From Spatholobus suberectus (Eukaryota > Streptophyta > Magnoliopsida > Fabales > Fabaceae): a stretch of DNA of 64,000 nt. The notes under the pieces are model-generated. The model searched no databases. It saw only the letters and a list, made by a program, of their open reading frames with translations, and had not been told where the DNA came from. The translations under genes and the position numbers were made by a program. The stretch spans positions 10,795,019 to 10,859,018 of the forward strand of contig CM014729.1 of NCBI GenBank assembly GCA_004329165.1. The letters run 5' to 3'. The first letter of the stretch is position 1, and the number at the start of each line of letters is the position of its first letter. Shown in pieces: positions 1 to 13,749 of this stretch.

Positions 1-3000
1 TCTGCTTTTAATATTCTCCACCCAAACACACCCTAAATGCTTGTGGATACTCACCGTTATTTATAAAATTTGTGGATACTCACTCAACAGATGCTAATGT
101 AGATATATGATGGATTTTCATCCAATAAGACAAGTGAAAGAAAGTTACTATTTGTGTCTATTCTACCTCATTGTCATTTTTAATCTTGTCTGACATATGA
201 GGGTATCTATTATTAGTTGCCTATTTAAGTTGACGAGTTTTGATTTTAGTCTTAAAAAAAATTATTATAGGCTTTATTAAAAGATAGATGATAAAAGAAT
301 GAAAAAAAAAATTGCATACAGAAAAATTAATCTCACACACTCATAATTTATCTCTTATAAATTAATCAATGAAGTTGACTCAAGAAAGTCATATTAACAG
401 GTTTTATTCCCTTTAAACTACATAATGAGAAATGAAAGATCTATTTCACTAAAGTACAAAACCAATTTCAAGTGGGGTTTTTTCCATTATTTTTTCTTGG
501 CTAAAAATATATTTAAAATCCACAACATTAAACTTACATGTCTTAAATTCAGACAACTTTAGATAATATATAAGATTAATTTTGATACATTATCAATATT
601 TTTTTTTACAAAACCAATTAATTACGTATCACAAAAATAAATTATTTCAAATAGCACGACAATTCGTAATGAGCTAATAATATAAAAATCGTTATATTAT
701 TAGTATGTTTTAATTAGATCCATAAGATATTATTGGTATCATAAAATATAGACATTTTTAATGTAGTAGCATTCCATGCAAATATTTTAACTTAAATAAA
801 TATTGCACATTTAATGTTTCCATAACACGGTTTACGATGATTTAACAACTTTTAAACAATAGACATGTAATTGATCATTAAATTTAGGAAAAAAATAGTA
901 ACTAACTTCAATCTTTATGCGTAAATTATTGAAAAATTAATGCTTTTATAATTAAAAAAATCCATTTATTCTAGCTTATAAGCACTCAAAAATATTATCA
1001 CATAAAATTATAGATTTCAAAAGTGATCACGTTGTGTTTATTGAGTAAGACAAATCCTTGACAAATTATAATATTGTTATTCTTTAGATGACTCTAAGAA
1101 AGAAAGTACAATATTGAATGCCCTTAAAAGCATCATAACACTTAAATTAGAATTTATTTTAGTGAAATAACAGTCATTAAAAAAACCATACTTAAGTCAA
1201 TTATAAGCTTTTTACTTGAAGGATTGAAATGAGTCTTATACATAATGATAGTAGTTAAAACTAGTGATGTATCCTAATCTCCTCCCTAAAAGGCAAACAT
1301 AATATGAGAATTTTATTTGATTGAATATTCAAGATTTTTGATGTAAGGTACATGCCTTTAGGGTTGAATTAAATAGACTTGAACCATTAAACTTAGCAAC
1401 AATTTGGTTGAGAGTTGTTTCCCCAAACTTAGTGCTCCTTCTTAAAAGAAGGTTAAGGTGTATAGATTCTTTTGAGCTTGTTGTTAAGAATCACAACAAA
1501 GTTGAAGAAATGAAAGAATTAAAGAAAAAAAACCTTAGTGAAATGAGAAAAGATGATTACAAACAAGGCACGAGAATGCTTTTGTATGTAAGTAGATACA
1601 AAACATTTGTGGATGTGTTTTGCAAAAAAAAAAAGATGTGGAATCAAGAAACTTGGAAAAAACGAATAAAAATAAGAGAAAAATAAAATTGAGCTACAAA
1701 GCTTATGTAGCAAAAATAGAGTTTCTCTTTGTGATGAATATACCATGTGAACTTGTATATCATGTTGAGAAAATATGTCAAAGTCAAGAAAAAAAAATTG
1801 AAAATAGAATAAGAAAAACAAAACTTCTTTTACTGATAAAATGAGAAAGATGATTACAAGTTAAGTACCAACGTGGCCTTATATGCAAATAAATGTAAGA
1901 CATGAATCAACTATCAATAATCTAACTAATTGTGACACATATAACACATGTGGCTAGTACTCGTCAATTTGTTTTACTGTGTAGAAGATTTAGCTAAGGA
2001 AAGTTTAGCATAACATGTGGATCCATCAACATCCATTAAACGATAAAAACTAGATGTTGAGTTCCTTCCAGCTGATTATGATGTATTACTAAAATTTGAC
2101 AATGGGCATTAGTTTGTTGGAATGTGTAAGTTTCTTGCTATCTTAATAAATGAAAAAAATTGTCTCCTTATCATTGAGTTCTATAATAAGACTTCCCATA
2201 TGAACAAAAAATAAAAAGACATACCATGATGCTTGTTGAGGTATGACTTTTATGAGCAATATTACAATTGCATTTTACGGTTCATGTTTTTTCTTAATAA
2301 ATTGTGTGCCAAATGAACATGTTTTGAAATTAATATTTTAAGTGGACAATTGCTTCTTTTCTATTTGTGAATCAAAAACTATACTTTATTAACTTATTCT
2401 AATGAAACCTTTTTATCATATAATTATGCATTCTTTTACTTTTTTATTTTCAATAAATAACTTAAATTATGAAATATTATATATGTATGTTTAAAATTCA
2501 TGTAAAATAATTAAAATATATTTTAATGTTTAAATTTATAGGACTTATTACAAAACTTCATGCCTTTTTCTTTAAGAATATAGGCAACATTACAACAACT
2601 AAACTACAGTAAATAACAATGCAAATAGTAGAACGAAAGGAGAACAAAAAAGCTGGAGTTTTGCTGCCACAACAACCAAACCATGTTTAAGTTTTAGTGA
2701 AATTTTAAGTTGTTTGTTATGTTCATTTCATCATGTGAATACTCATTTTTTAAGTCTTTATTTTAATAAGACAATGGTGTGAGATGACCAAATGTTTAAA
2801 TTTAGAACTAGTATGGTATCCGTGCATACGCATAGCAAGGGTCACGTTGGTCTTTATGTATATTTTAAAACTATTTTGTATATATTAATATAATGTATGA
2901 TAAATCTATCTATCCAGTTTATAACTAATATGAATAAGCTAATATTTATTTGCAAATGTAACAATTGCAATACTAAAACATTGAGAAACTTAATAGAGTA

Positions 3001-6000
3001 TATAAAATATTTTTTATCTATGAATAGTTTTAACAATGTCCACTAACTAGAGTTATGCTACATGTTACTTGGCTTCATGTTGCCTTACTGGATGCAAATG
3101 AATTTTAATTGGAATGTATTTGAATACATTTATCTAAATATATGATTATATAACACTAAAAAAAATTATAATTAATCATGTCATTTATAAAACTGAGAAA
3201 GAGAATCTTCATTTTTAGCATGAATGCATGAGTCACAATCATTCGTAATAATAAATAAAATATAAGTAAATTAGTAAACTATTAGCTTCTAACAAATAAA
3301 AAATGGTTTACCCATTCTATGATTTAACATCATAATATTTTTTGGCAATGAGAGAAATGAACAAAAATTTAATGATAACAATAATATATCATAATATTTA
3401 AATAATGATATGTAATGTAACGATAATAATAATAATAATTAAATAATTTGATAACATTTTTTTTCAATACCAAATCACGTCTTATCATTCTTATCATTTT
3501 AAGAAAAGATGAAAACATATTTTATTCAAATGCGACTCAAACAAAACAATTTAATAATTTTTTTTATTTTTTTGGTGACAACCCATTTAATAAATTAATA
3601 CCTTGCATATTATTTAGATCATTTTGAAATTAAGTATAATTAATCCAAAATTTATATAAAAAAACTAACAATTAGTTGTAAGTTTTAAAAACAAATGTTT
3701 TCCTATTCGCATTAAGTTAAAGCAATAAAATCAAGGTAGTGAATCAAATAATGCATTCAGCATTATTATTATTTTTCTATGTTTGAGTTAGCTAGTGAGA
3801 ACTTATTATTCTAATTTTTTTTCATATATTATTTATATTTAATCCTTGTTAATTCAATATATGGCAAAAAAGTGAAACTTGAGTTGTTTGTTTTTAACAA
3901 TCCACTTGAGCTTTGGACGATTAGTAGAAGCAGTTTCATTTTAGCAAAAATAAAAATGTAAAATGTAAAATAAAAAGAGAGAGAGGGGGTACAAAGCAAA
4001 AAAATATTGATGCAAAAGTAAAGTGGGCATGTGTTGTAAAAATGCACTCAAAATCAACACGAGAGTAAATATTTGTTTTTTCAAAGTATTTTTTTATGTT
4101 CAACTAATTCCTTTCTAGTAGAAGATATTCTGAAGCTATTCAAGGTAATTTACATGTTTATATACTGGTAAAAAAATTATGACATCGAAAGCAATTTGAC
4201 TGGTATTTCTCATTTATGGGTGCAAAAAGGCTATAGGCAAGAATGGGAGACCACTATACGGAACATAGTAGAAACAATAAGCAATTTTTTGATTTTGTCA
4301 TTCTCTTGATTTTTATTTTTTGAATTAAAATAAAAATATATTAGGAAACAGATATATTAGAGTATTACAAAACAGCAAAATAGATGCAGTATTAGTTGCA
4401 AACCTACTCCAACTCCTTTAGCACCATTATTAGAGATTAAGTACTTTTATAGTAGTTGATAAGTTATGATTTGGCTTTATAATAGGACAATGACTCAAGT
4501 TGTATTCCTAGCCTCTAAATTCAACTACATACAATAGGAAAATGATCTAGTGGTATTTATCCATACGTGTAGTACAAAAAATTTAAAGATTCAGCTAGTA
4601 AGATTCATCTGCGAGATTCAACAATGTACAATATGTTTTATTTTTCCATTAAAATAAAAATCAGCACTTACATGTATTGTTTTGCCTCCAATGGAAGCTC
4701 CTTAATATTGGTTATAGCAAAAAAACAAAAAAAGTGCAAAAAAACAATTAATAAGAGTAGTAGAACTACAAAAAAATGTTTATGATGAAAAAAATGACAT
4801 AAGAAAATCAAAATTTTTCCTCATCTTTAAAACTAAATATAATAAAAATCAAAATTTTTATTGATAGCATTTCCCATGACAAAAAAGACCAAAAATTGAT
4901 AATTTTTTTAAATAACATTGATTTCAAAGGAAATTTGTTAATAGTACTGTATTACTTTAGTATTTAATGTTACCTATTTTTTAAGCAATAATAATCACAT
5001 ATAAACAAAAGCATAATAATTAGGTGGTCATTTTAAATTGTTCTCTTCATGTGATCTGGTCTAGTTTTTATTAGTGTGTTAGTAAGAAGTCATAATAAGT
5101 TAGGAATGTATATGTTCTTCATTGATATTAATCTATGACAGGTCACTTAAATCAGCAATGAAGAAAGAGTATCATTTAGAAGTTTAAATGGTAGCACACC
5201 CTGCTTAAATGTGCAATGAAATGAATCTTCACCAAAATAGAGAATCAACACATCCATGTTCCTGCCCTAAAGGTCCTTATATCACTAATGAAATCAACCC
5301 CAACATTTTATCATTATTAGATTAATGGATGGAATACCTTAACTCTTTTTAAAACAGAATAAAATTAACATTTAAACACACATTTTCTTATTATTGAATG
5401 ATTTACTTCTGCTTACCTCAAGTACAGGTACCATCAAAGTTTAAAAATATTGTGAGTGGATGGACAACAAATAAATTTTCTTACCTGACAATTAGTAACT
5501 CAAATCCTTATTATGATGGGATGAACATGTCATATGTCTCTGAAATTTTGATATAACAATATTTGTTTTTGCTATACTTCATCTTTTTGCTAACTATAGG
5601 TAGGTGCTGAGCAAGGAAATTTTGATTAGAACCTTTTTTTTAGTTTGAATTCTTAAGACTTCCCAAGTCTATTAGGAATATATTTAAGGATAGATAAATA
5701 TATTAATCTTACAGTATTAAACATAAGTTTTAAATTCAATAAATTATTGATTGAAAATAGTCCAGCCAACATGGATCTAATTTGACTATTTATATTTGGT
5801 ACTCTTAGTAATTGATTCCTTACAAAGATGCCTCTATTTTGTTGTGTAAAATTTAATAGCATGCCCATATAAGTAAAGAATATAATTTTCACCAAAAACT
5901 TCAAGTGTCAAAAAAGTTAGTGCTTTTAAATTTAACAAACACAACTTCATAGTGATCATTAAAAGCACAAAAAACAACTTTACCTAGAATTTGCTAAGTT

Positions 6001-6557
6001 CTCTTTTTTCACACAAAAGATATAAACCCAACATATGAAAAAGAAAAAAGATTATAAGCTAGATCATTCTTTACATCAAATTGTAAAAAATGTGACTTGT
6101 ACAAATATGCAAATTGTCAAAGCTCAGTGGAAAATGAGATAATCTACTATTACTCACATACCAATAATGAAATTCAGACAAAAAATCAACACAAATAAAA
6201 TATGTAGATATAACTGAGAGGTTACTTATAGGGCACATTTGGCAAATGTCCCGAGAATTTGCTTGTCCAATATTGTTAGGATTAGTTGTTATTCTCATAA
6301 ATATACCGCATCATGTTCTTTACGAGGCCATTCAAATTTCAAAGATTGATTGAGACAATGCTAAGAAGAATCAAATTTAGTGATTGACAAATAAATAATG
6401 GCAAAATCATATGCATAAGCAAAAAAAAAAAAAAGGCAAGCAAATCATAATTTTAACAACGGTAATACTAATATAGTCTTACTAGTGCTTTGATCATCCT
6501 CTCTAGTGTTCTAATACGTGATTCATAAATAGAATATTTGTTTTCACTTTTCACTTT
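1..6557. other. AT-rich intergenic sequence
   Basis: No convincing gene was seen here. The first 33 bases end in a motif (CCAAACACACCC followed by TAA) that resembles the end of a Tourist/PIF-type element cut by the window edge. Around 1535 and 1838 two stretches sharing ATGAGAAA(A)GATGATTACAA suggest a diverged direct repeat about 300 bases apart. The short open frames at 1408-1844 are lysine-rich and low in complexity, and I do not call them genes. A stretch at 2050-2200 could be decayed coding sequence but was not assigned. Confidence 0.6.
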
Positions 6558-6953
6558 TTAGATATTTGAAGGAGGAGGAGAAACATTGTTGAGTCGCTCC
6601 AGGGCCAACATAAGAGCCTAAGTGTCTAAGTTACCTTCATCATAAGGCTTAAGCGACACATAAAGTTGTTGAGCGAGAGTAAAGTTAGGCAAGGCAAAAC
6701 CCATATTTTGACACTCCTTCAAGCAAATCCCCAAGTCTTTAACAAAGTGGTTCATGAAGAACATCAGCTCCAAATCCTTCTTTAAGATTATCTTCTCATC
6801 CAAATCAAGCAACCAGAAATTGGCTACGTCGATGGAAATTGCATCCTGGTACAATCCCACGTCCAACCCTTCCATGTGCGCGTACACCATCCCCTCCACC
6901 AACCCTACCATCATCGAAACTATCGTCACTTGATTCGCCAATTTCGCGAATGG
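6558..6953 (-). pseudogene. 3-hydroxyisobutyrate dehydrogenase-like fragment
   Basis: On the minus strand an open frame reads as the C-terminal half of a plant beta-hydroxyacid dehydrogenase of the 3-hydroxyisobutyrate dehydrogenase-like class. Recognisable blocks are FAKLANQVTI, MVGLVEGMVYAH, the partner-domain segment MNHFVKDLGICLKECQNMG, and LAQQLYVSLK. An in-frame TAG at 6618-6620 lies where the family has a glutamine (GT-Q-AL), so one C-to-T change explains it. After the stop the frame resumes with ALMLALERLNNV and ends at a second stop at 6558-6560. The N-terminal Rossmann domain with the NAD(P)-binding glycine motif is absent, and no homology was seen upstream of about 6955. The normally conserved GAAGSKS-like stretch is also degraded. 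This is a truncated, non-functional copy. The family call is confident; the exact parent gene is not. Confidence 0.8.
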
Positions 6954-8678
6954 AAACACACACACATACAAATAGCAGTTTAGCACTTTGTCAAAACTCA
7001 AAAATAAAGAGAACAATTCAATGTGTTTTTGAAAGAGTCTCAGTCACACAAAGGTAGCATTTGGTTGCTCACAACATTTGGAGAAGAGGAGGAAAAAAAA
7101 GCCAATGAAAATAAAGAAGCAAAAATTGGCAAAATATATGTTAACCATTGGATTGGTTAAGTGAAATGAAGATAATGAGTTTGTCATCTTTTCACACACA
7201 AAGCTTTCTTTAAATTTTTCTCTTACATGAAAAAGAAAATAAAAAACAATGAGAACTAAACTATCAGTAACATTAGCTAAAAGAAAAACAAAAAAAGAAG
7301 AAAATGTAAAGAAATTGAGCGAAAAAAAATTGTTTGAAATGATGACACGTGCCCCTTAAAGGTATTACTTTTCTTATAGTTATATAGATAAAATATCCTT
7401 CAATAGCAAGAAGAGGAAAAATACATACATGTTGTTTGTAAAAATTTAAAGAACTCTTGTAGTTGAATTATGAGCTTTGTCTAGCACATTTTGCGTCATT
7501 GATATCATCATGTCAATATTTCATTATCCCTTGTTGCATGTCTTGAACCTACAATATTTTTAGTCTAGAATTGAAACTATAACATTTCTTTGGAAATGGT
7601 GCAAATGATATACACACAACTGGCTTTTATAAGTTCTTGATTTTCATAAACAACTATGTAATCATCAATACCATTACCTTAGTAGAGCCCAATCTAGCCA
7701 TTAGAACCATACTCAAACACAAAACATGTGGGTAACTCAATCTCTGAAAAATTAATAACACCATGTATACATTGTCAAATCACACCTTCTTTTTGTATTT
7801 TCAATATATATGTTCCAATATATAAAGATTAAGATAGAAACTTACTAATGCAACAAAAATTGTTTTATCCTTATTGTCATTATCATAAATTACAAATCTT
7901 AAACTGTCTTGAAGTTGTTTGAGAACCTAATGAAAAAGGATATAGATCCTTATTGGGAAGTGTTTAATATGCTTCGATAATAAACATGGTTTTATTCATT
8001 CCCTACAATATCCTATATTGCTTGTTGAGTTTGCAAAGGTTATGCAGGTTAACCATGTAAACATAATATATGTTACCCAAACCATTAAACAACTCGTGAT
8101 ATATTTTTCTTTTGTATTAATAATACAACTTAATAACATAAAGAAATTGTCATAAACAAGACATTTTACTAATGAGATAACCTTTAACAAAATGGAAAGA
8201 GGGCGGTTGAAAAATAATATGATAAGAGTTGCAACATTTATTACAACTAAAGTCAATAACATAAAAAAATTGTCATTACTACTAAGACCATCCAACCTAA
8301 AAAAGACATGAAAGTGTTTTAAGTGCCTCAAAATCAACTTTTTCAAAAGTCTCACCTATCGGTGGTTTCTCCTATTCTCTTTTTCTTTTCTTCAACTAAT
8401 ATATTATAACAAGTTACATACCTTAAAGAGACAACAACAAAATCAATCATGCATAGAAAAATAACAAAAATTGATATTTAAAGATTATCAAAATGTGCAT
8501 GAAACTAACATCTAAGGACAAGATTTTATAGCCTATACAAACGTATATTTACATGTACCAATGAATAAATTATCAATATATGTGCCATTTTTCCTCAAAT
8601 TGTTAAGGGAGAATTAAAAAGACAATCTATACATAACTTAATGTTTATTCTCAACAATACTTAAATGTAAAGGTATAT
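6954..8678. other. Intergenic, no gene seen
   Basis: AT-rich sequence between the dehydrogenase pseudogene and a Mutator-like element. It contains a short open frame at 7996-8355 (minus) of hydrophobic composition with no recognisable domain. I see no further structure. Confidence 0.5.
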
Positions 8679-8687
8679 TTTAAATAA

Positions 8688-10111
8688 GGATTAAACATCT
8701 TTTTAGTCCCTCTAAATATGACAAAGTTTGCTTTTAGTCCCTCTTTTCAAAAATGTTGATTTTTAATCCTCCATTTTCAAAAATGTATCACAATAAACAT
8801 CAGTTACTAATTTCGTTAGAGGTAGTTAACTATGACACAATTTGTAGCGATTTAAAATACAATTATTAACAATTTAACCTCTTTAAAATTTCAAACATTT
8901 ATTGGCAATTTTTCACTGCCACAATGCAAAAAAAAAAAATCATTTTTCCTCTTCTTTTTTTCTTCTCCTTCTTTTTCTCTCTCCTCACCCACGCTCCCTT
9001 CCCTTTCCCCCTTCCTTCTTTCTTTTGGCCCCATCTAAATCTCTTCCCCCCTTACCGCCACCGCCTTCCCATTTCCCATCTCTTCTTTGTTTCCCCTCCC
9101 TTTCCCTCCTCCTTTTCTCTTCTCCCTCAATAAGGCCACTACATCACATACACACACCAAAGTAGTAGAACAAGATGGAGAAATTAAATTGTAGGTGATA
9201 AAAAATAAAAAAAATCAGCTATTCCAACTTAACACAAGTCTCATGGTTTCACGGTCACAAACAATCCCCTAAAGACCACCTTCTCCACCTCTAATAGCCC
9301 AAAACATATCTTCTCCTATGATTTCACGATCAAGTAATTTTCCATTAGCATAAACAAGAAAGGCATCCCATAATCCCCCACATCGATTGTTTAGTTTATA
9401 AGGAGATATATTTTATACTTCACAAATCACTTTTCTCAGCTTTAGTTTTATTTTGAGTGCCAATCCTATATGCTTGGTCTAATTGCTTTCAGTCACAATT
9501 AAAACTTGAAGTCTTCGTATAATGTGTTGAGATAAAATAAAAAAGAAGTTAAAATTTGTGGGATTACCATTTGTATGAATTTATAATATTGGAAATGTGT
9601 TTCCTTTTTCTGATTGGGATAAAGGCATATGTGGTATAACAATAATAACAGAACTTTCATTTTTTGGTGTTAGGTCATTTGGTAGACCATTTCTTTGATA
9701 AAATGCTCAACAAATACATTTGTTGTGAAAATTTTGCATTAGTGTTAATAGGTTTTGCAATTAATTGGATGTGTAAGATGGAACCTTTCGCTAAATCTAT
9801 TAAGGAAGCATGGATGAGGAAAAAGAAAAAGAAGGGGGAGAAGAAAGAAGGGGAAGGGAAGAGGATTTTTCGCATTGTGACAGTGAAAAACTATTCATAA
9901 ATATTCCAAAATTTAAAGAGTTTAAACCATTAAAATTTGTATTTTAAATCGCCACAAATTGCATCACTGTTAATTGCCCCTAATGGAGTTAGTAACTGAG
10001 GTTTATTGTGACACATTTTTAGAAATAAAGGACCAAAAATCGATTTTTTTGAAAAGAGGGACTAAAAGCGAACTTTTTAATATTTAGGGGGACTAAAAAG
10101 ATGTTTAAGTC
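8688..10111. mobile_element. Mutator-like element with long TIRs and captured DNA
   Basis: A 1,424-bp element is bounded by the 9-bp direct repeat TTTAAATAA (8679-8687 and 10112-10120), a perfect target-site duplication of the length typical for Mutator-like elements. Its ends are long imperfect inverted repeats. The left begins GGATTAAACATCTTTTTAGT, and the right end, read inwards on the minus strand, begins GACTTAAACATCTTTTTAGT. Similarity continues through a CACTGCCACAATGC-like block into a pyrimidine-rich tract (8941-9130), mirrored by a purine-rich tract (about 9810-9865), so each arm is roughly 300 bases. No transposase is visible. The interior (about 9130-9800) includes a fragment of a berberine-bridge-enzyme-like gene on the minus strand, which makes this a Pack-MULE candidate. 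Confidence 0.88.
9269..9390 (-). pseudogene. Berberine bridge enzyme-like (BBE) fragment
   Basis: Inside the Mutator-like element the minus strand reads DAFLVYANGKLLDRE, then IGEDMFWAIRGG, then a stop at 9269-9271. This matches the FAD-binding region of plant berberine-bridge-enzyme-like (reticuline-oxidase-like) flavoproteins, whose consensus has the form DA.L.DANGK.LDR..MGEDLFWAIRGGGG.SFGV. Only about 35-40 residues are recognisable. There is no start, no flavin-attachment histidine region and no substrate-binding domain, so it cannot make an enzyme. It is best read as host sequence captured by the transposon. The parent gene was not identified. Confidence 0.75.
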
Positions 10112-10120
10112 TTTAAATAA

Positions 10121-10860
10121 TAGCAAAAGTCACTGTGAAAGGTTAAAAAATAATAATCCTATAAACTATTCGTGTGCAATCAAACTTGCCATCAGATTTG
10201 GCTTCAAAACTCATGACGTTAATAATTTTCTTGCCATGTGTAACGAAATTCCCTATTATTACCCTATTATATCAATAAGGAAACTATAATTATGTCAATT
10301 TGCTGTACAGACAAATATGAAAAATAAATCAAATTACAAAGAATAAAAGTCATGCCAACTTATGAAAATAATGTCTTTCCTCATGTAACATAACATGGCA
10401 ACATATTTTAAGAATATAAATTATTTTTAGATTTTAGAGTTTTTTTTTTAGCCTACACATTAGTGCATGTGTAATAAAGGTTAGCAATGACCTTGTGAAC
10501 AATAAAGAATTGGTCTAATTGAGAAAGCATATTTACATCATGGGATAAGTACAAAGCATCGATGCAACATTCCTTCAATAATGAATAATTATAACAGAAA
10601 TCATGTCATAAAAATAATTATATAATGCTACTTAATTAAAAGATTAAGTTGAAAAATAGTACATGCACAACAAATTTAACTCTCTCTCATGAATATGCGT
10701 TGAATATTCTTTTTTTTGTTAAATTAATTTTTATTATACAAAACCAACATATGTTAAATATAGAAAGGAGAAAGAAACACAAAAAACAAACAAAACTCAC
10801 CTCATCATTTATAAAAGTCACTACTCCAAGAAAAGGAACAGGTGAAAAGCTTACTATCAC
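10121..10860. other. Intergenic, no gene seen
   Basis: AT-rich sequence between the Mutator-like element and an LTR-retroelement-like region. Open frames at 10101-10289 and 10649-10897 have no recognisable domains. Confidence 0.5.
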
Positions 10861-13045
10861 AACCGGGATCAAGATGGGACAACAAAAAGAAGGATAAAAA
10901 TAGAGGAGTCGCTATCATAGTTTATTAAGGGAAAACCTACGGAAAAACTCCAAAGAAAACGGTCTCAAACCAAAATATGGATTCGGGAGTTGGTTACGCG
11001 TAGGGAATGTATTAGCACCCTACGACGTCCATCATAAAGATGGTTATCCCTAATTAAATGTGCAAAATTAAAGAGCTTCAAAAAATATTTATTTTACTCC
11101 TAACAACATTTTATTTAATTGCAAATTTTATTATTTTTATTTATCAAAAGAATTTTAATTAAGAAAATAATATTTTATTTTTGAAAATAAATTAATTTTA
11201 TTATTTTTGAAATCGATAGGAGTGAGTCCTTGCTCTTACGTATCCTCCGGTACAATAAGAAATCAAACTCACGTAGTTCTTTGGGTAGAAAAACAATTAT
11301 GTTGGTTTTTTTTTTTATTTTGATTTTTTTATATCATCAGGCTGTACAATTCAGATGTGTCAAATTTACTAGATGACCAAAATAGGAAGTACTTCCAAAG
11401 TGGTCATATTTAAATTTCATAATATTTTATTTTCAGAAAAAAGTGTTTTAATATAATTCTTTTTTCAAAATAAAAATAACGCTCTCAACTAATTTTTATA
11501 TTGGCTAAAAAAAATTCAAGATCGATGCAAAGAAATGCCAATTTCATTTTATAATTACTATTTTTCTTTACTTTTGTGCAAAAAGAATTTGGGGTTAATT
11601 TTTATTTAAAAAAACTTACTAGAGAATTAAAAAAAAAAGAGTGCTAGTTTTATAATCAATGTGTTTGTTTTTTTTATTTTCTTTTAGTTGAACTTTTATT
11701 GATATTAAATTATTTAACTTCAAACAAACCTTATCTTATTACTGACAATAACTTGCATGAGATTTGGGTCTAATACATTATAACGAAGAGAAAAAAAAGA
11801 GACAAATCTTGTTTTTTTTTTTTTTTACAAGAACAAATCCTAAACTTAAAAAGAAAGAAAGTAAATCTCATGAATAATTGCAAGCACTTTAATATACAGT
11901 TAATCACATACAAAACTTGCAACACTGTCAAGCGGGCCCAAAATGGTGAATCGGTAAACAAATAGAAAGCATAATCATAATGTGCGTGTTGGTAGAAAGA
12001 AAAGAAAAGAAAAACTGCAAAAGAAATATAATGAATTGGACACACTCTATTTTATATGTGTGTGGTGTTAAAATGAGAACTTGAGAATTGCAATATCCAT
12101 ACCACACTTATCACATCAAACAATATTGCCCATGCAAATTATTTTTATCTGAGAATCAAAATCAAAGCACAAAATGAGATTCAAGCAAATAAGAGAAACA
12201 TTTATTTATCTAAGCTTTTTTTGAATGTAAACAACAATACGAATTGAATAATAAAAGAACAATGGTCAATATAGATGCTGCAAGAAAGATGAATCAAAAA
12301 GGCACTACATAATGAAAGCAAAGTGGTATACCTTCAGAGCCTCTCCTTGCTAGCAAAAAGTAGCCACCAATTTTTTCAAGATTCAGAGTGGTAGTAGTCT
12401 TTTTCTCTTGTGTTTGTTAGTGAAGAAAAAAGTGCAGTGTGTGAGGTGAAGAGTGGGGAGTGACGTGAGAGTGTTGTGCAAGATAAAGAGAAAAAGAGAA
12501 AAGTTGGGTAAAGGGAATCAACGTGAGAATGTGAATGTGAGTGATTGTTTTCTCCCCCGTCCTTTAGAATACTCTCCTTTTATAATGGCTCAATTCCCTT
12601 CAAATTCATCTTCTTCTTTTTTTTAGTTTTTCAATTAATTTTAAAAGTTTGTTACAAGCAAAAAAATTCTAGAACATTCTCTTGAAATCCTACGTTCTCA
12701 AATCTGTAACCTTCCCCTTTTTTATTTTTTTGTTTTATTTTTTTTTGTCTAGATTTTATTAAAATTGGGCCTAGCCCAACGCGTTCCCTTTTATTTCTTT
12801 TTCTTATTTTTCTGTTTGGTATTTATTCTCTTTTTTTTGAATGGGCCTCTAATCATACAAAGCTCAAAAAACAAAAACTCTTAATTACTTCCCTTTTATT
12901 CATTTTTAAGTTTTGATTTTATCTTTTTATTTTTTTATTATTATGGATTTTAAACACATTAACCCACAAGCAAAACTGAATTAGTTATTTTTACTTCTTT
13001 TCTTTTATTATTTTTCTGATTATCCGGATAAAATTGAGTGTTCAC
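10860..13045. mobile_element. LTR-retrotransposon-like remnant
   Basis: The block beginning near 10905 (GAGTCGCTATCATAGTTTA, then GATTCGGGAGTTGGTTACGC and TTAGCACCCTACGACGTCC) resembles a sequence that recurs in LTR regions of legume Ty3/gypsy elements, as far as I recall. A second typical block (TGCTCTTACGTATCCTC, ACTCACGTAGTTCTTT) follows at 11230-11290. The far end (GATTATCCGGATAAAATTGA, then GTGTTCACA, near 13020-13045) looks like an LTR terminus. No gag or pol frame and no matching second LTR was found, so this is a solo LTR or decayed piece. Its boundaries are approximate and a database comparison is needed to name it. Confidence 0.45.
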
Positions 13046-13749
13046 ACTTACCAAAATTGGTGTGAACTCAAAGAGATTACCTCCAATGTTTGGATGTCGA
13101 AGCAAGTGATGTAGTATTAAACAGAGATGTGGTCGCGATGTGGCAACCTTATGGATGAAACCATAGTAGTTGATTTGAAAAAAAAAATGCTATAGAACAT
13201 GAAAAGATGTAAGTTTTTTCTTTTATTTTGAAGAAAGCTTTGTTGCATAGGTCCTATGGTAATTATATATTGTCATTTATTTTAAATGAAAGGGTGGAGA
13301 CAAATGTAGGAGAAAAAGAAAAAAGTGAGAGAGGAGAAAAATTGTGGAATGAGAAAAGGATAAGGGAAATGAAGGGGTAAAGAGAGAATAAATAAGAATA
13401 ATAAATGAACAATGAATATAGTAAAAGTTGTTTTTGGTAATTAAAAGGGTGGAGACAATGTCTTAATTATATATTAATTACAAAAAATAATAAATATTTT
13501 AAATAAAATAAGTTGACAATTATAATGCATTTTAAGTTTAAAAATTTTCTGAAATAAAAAAAAATCTTATAAGAGTATTGGATAAGTCATTACACTAAGT
13601 ATTGACACTTGTAAAACTTTCCATTGTTGAAACTTTCTTTTATATCATTTATAAATGATGCAATAATGATGTTTTCTTATTTCACTTGTTTTCCTTTATG
13701 TTTTTTATATCATTTTTTTGAATTATTAATTAGATTTAAAATTGAGTTA

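Noticed and set aside
1408..1844. Lysine-rich overlapping open frames
   Set aside because: Low-complexity AT-rich sequence with a diverged internal repeat; no domain.
8902..9165. Serine/proline/leucine-rich open frame with apparent signal-like start
   Set aside because: It is the pyrimidine-rich tract of the Mutator-like element's left inverted repeat, mirrored on the right arm.
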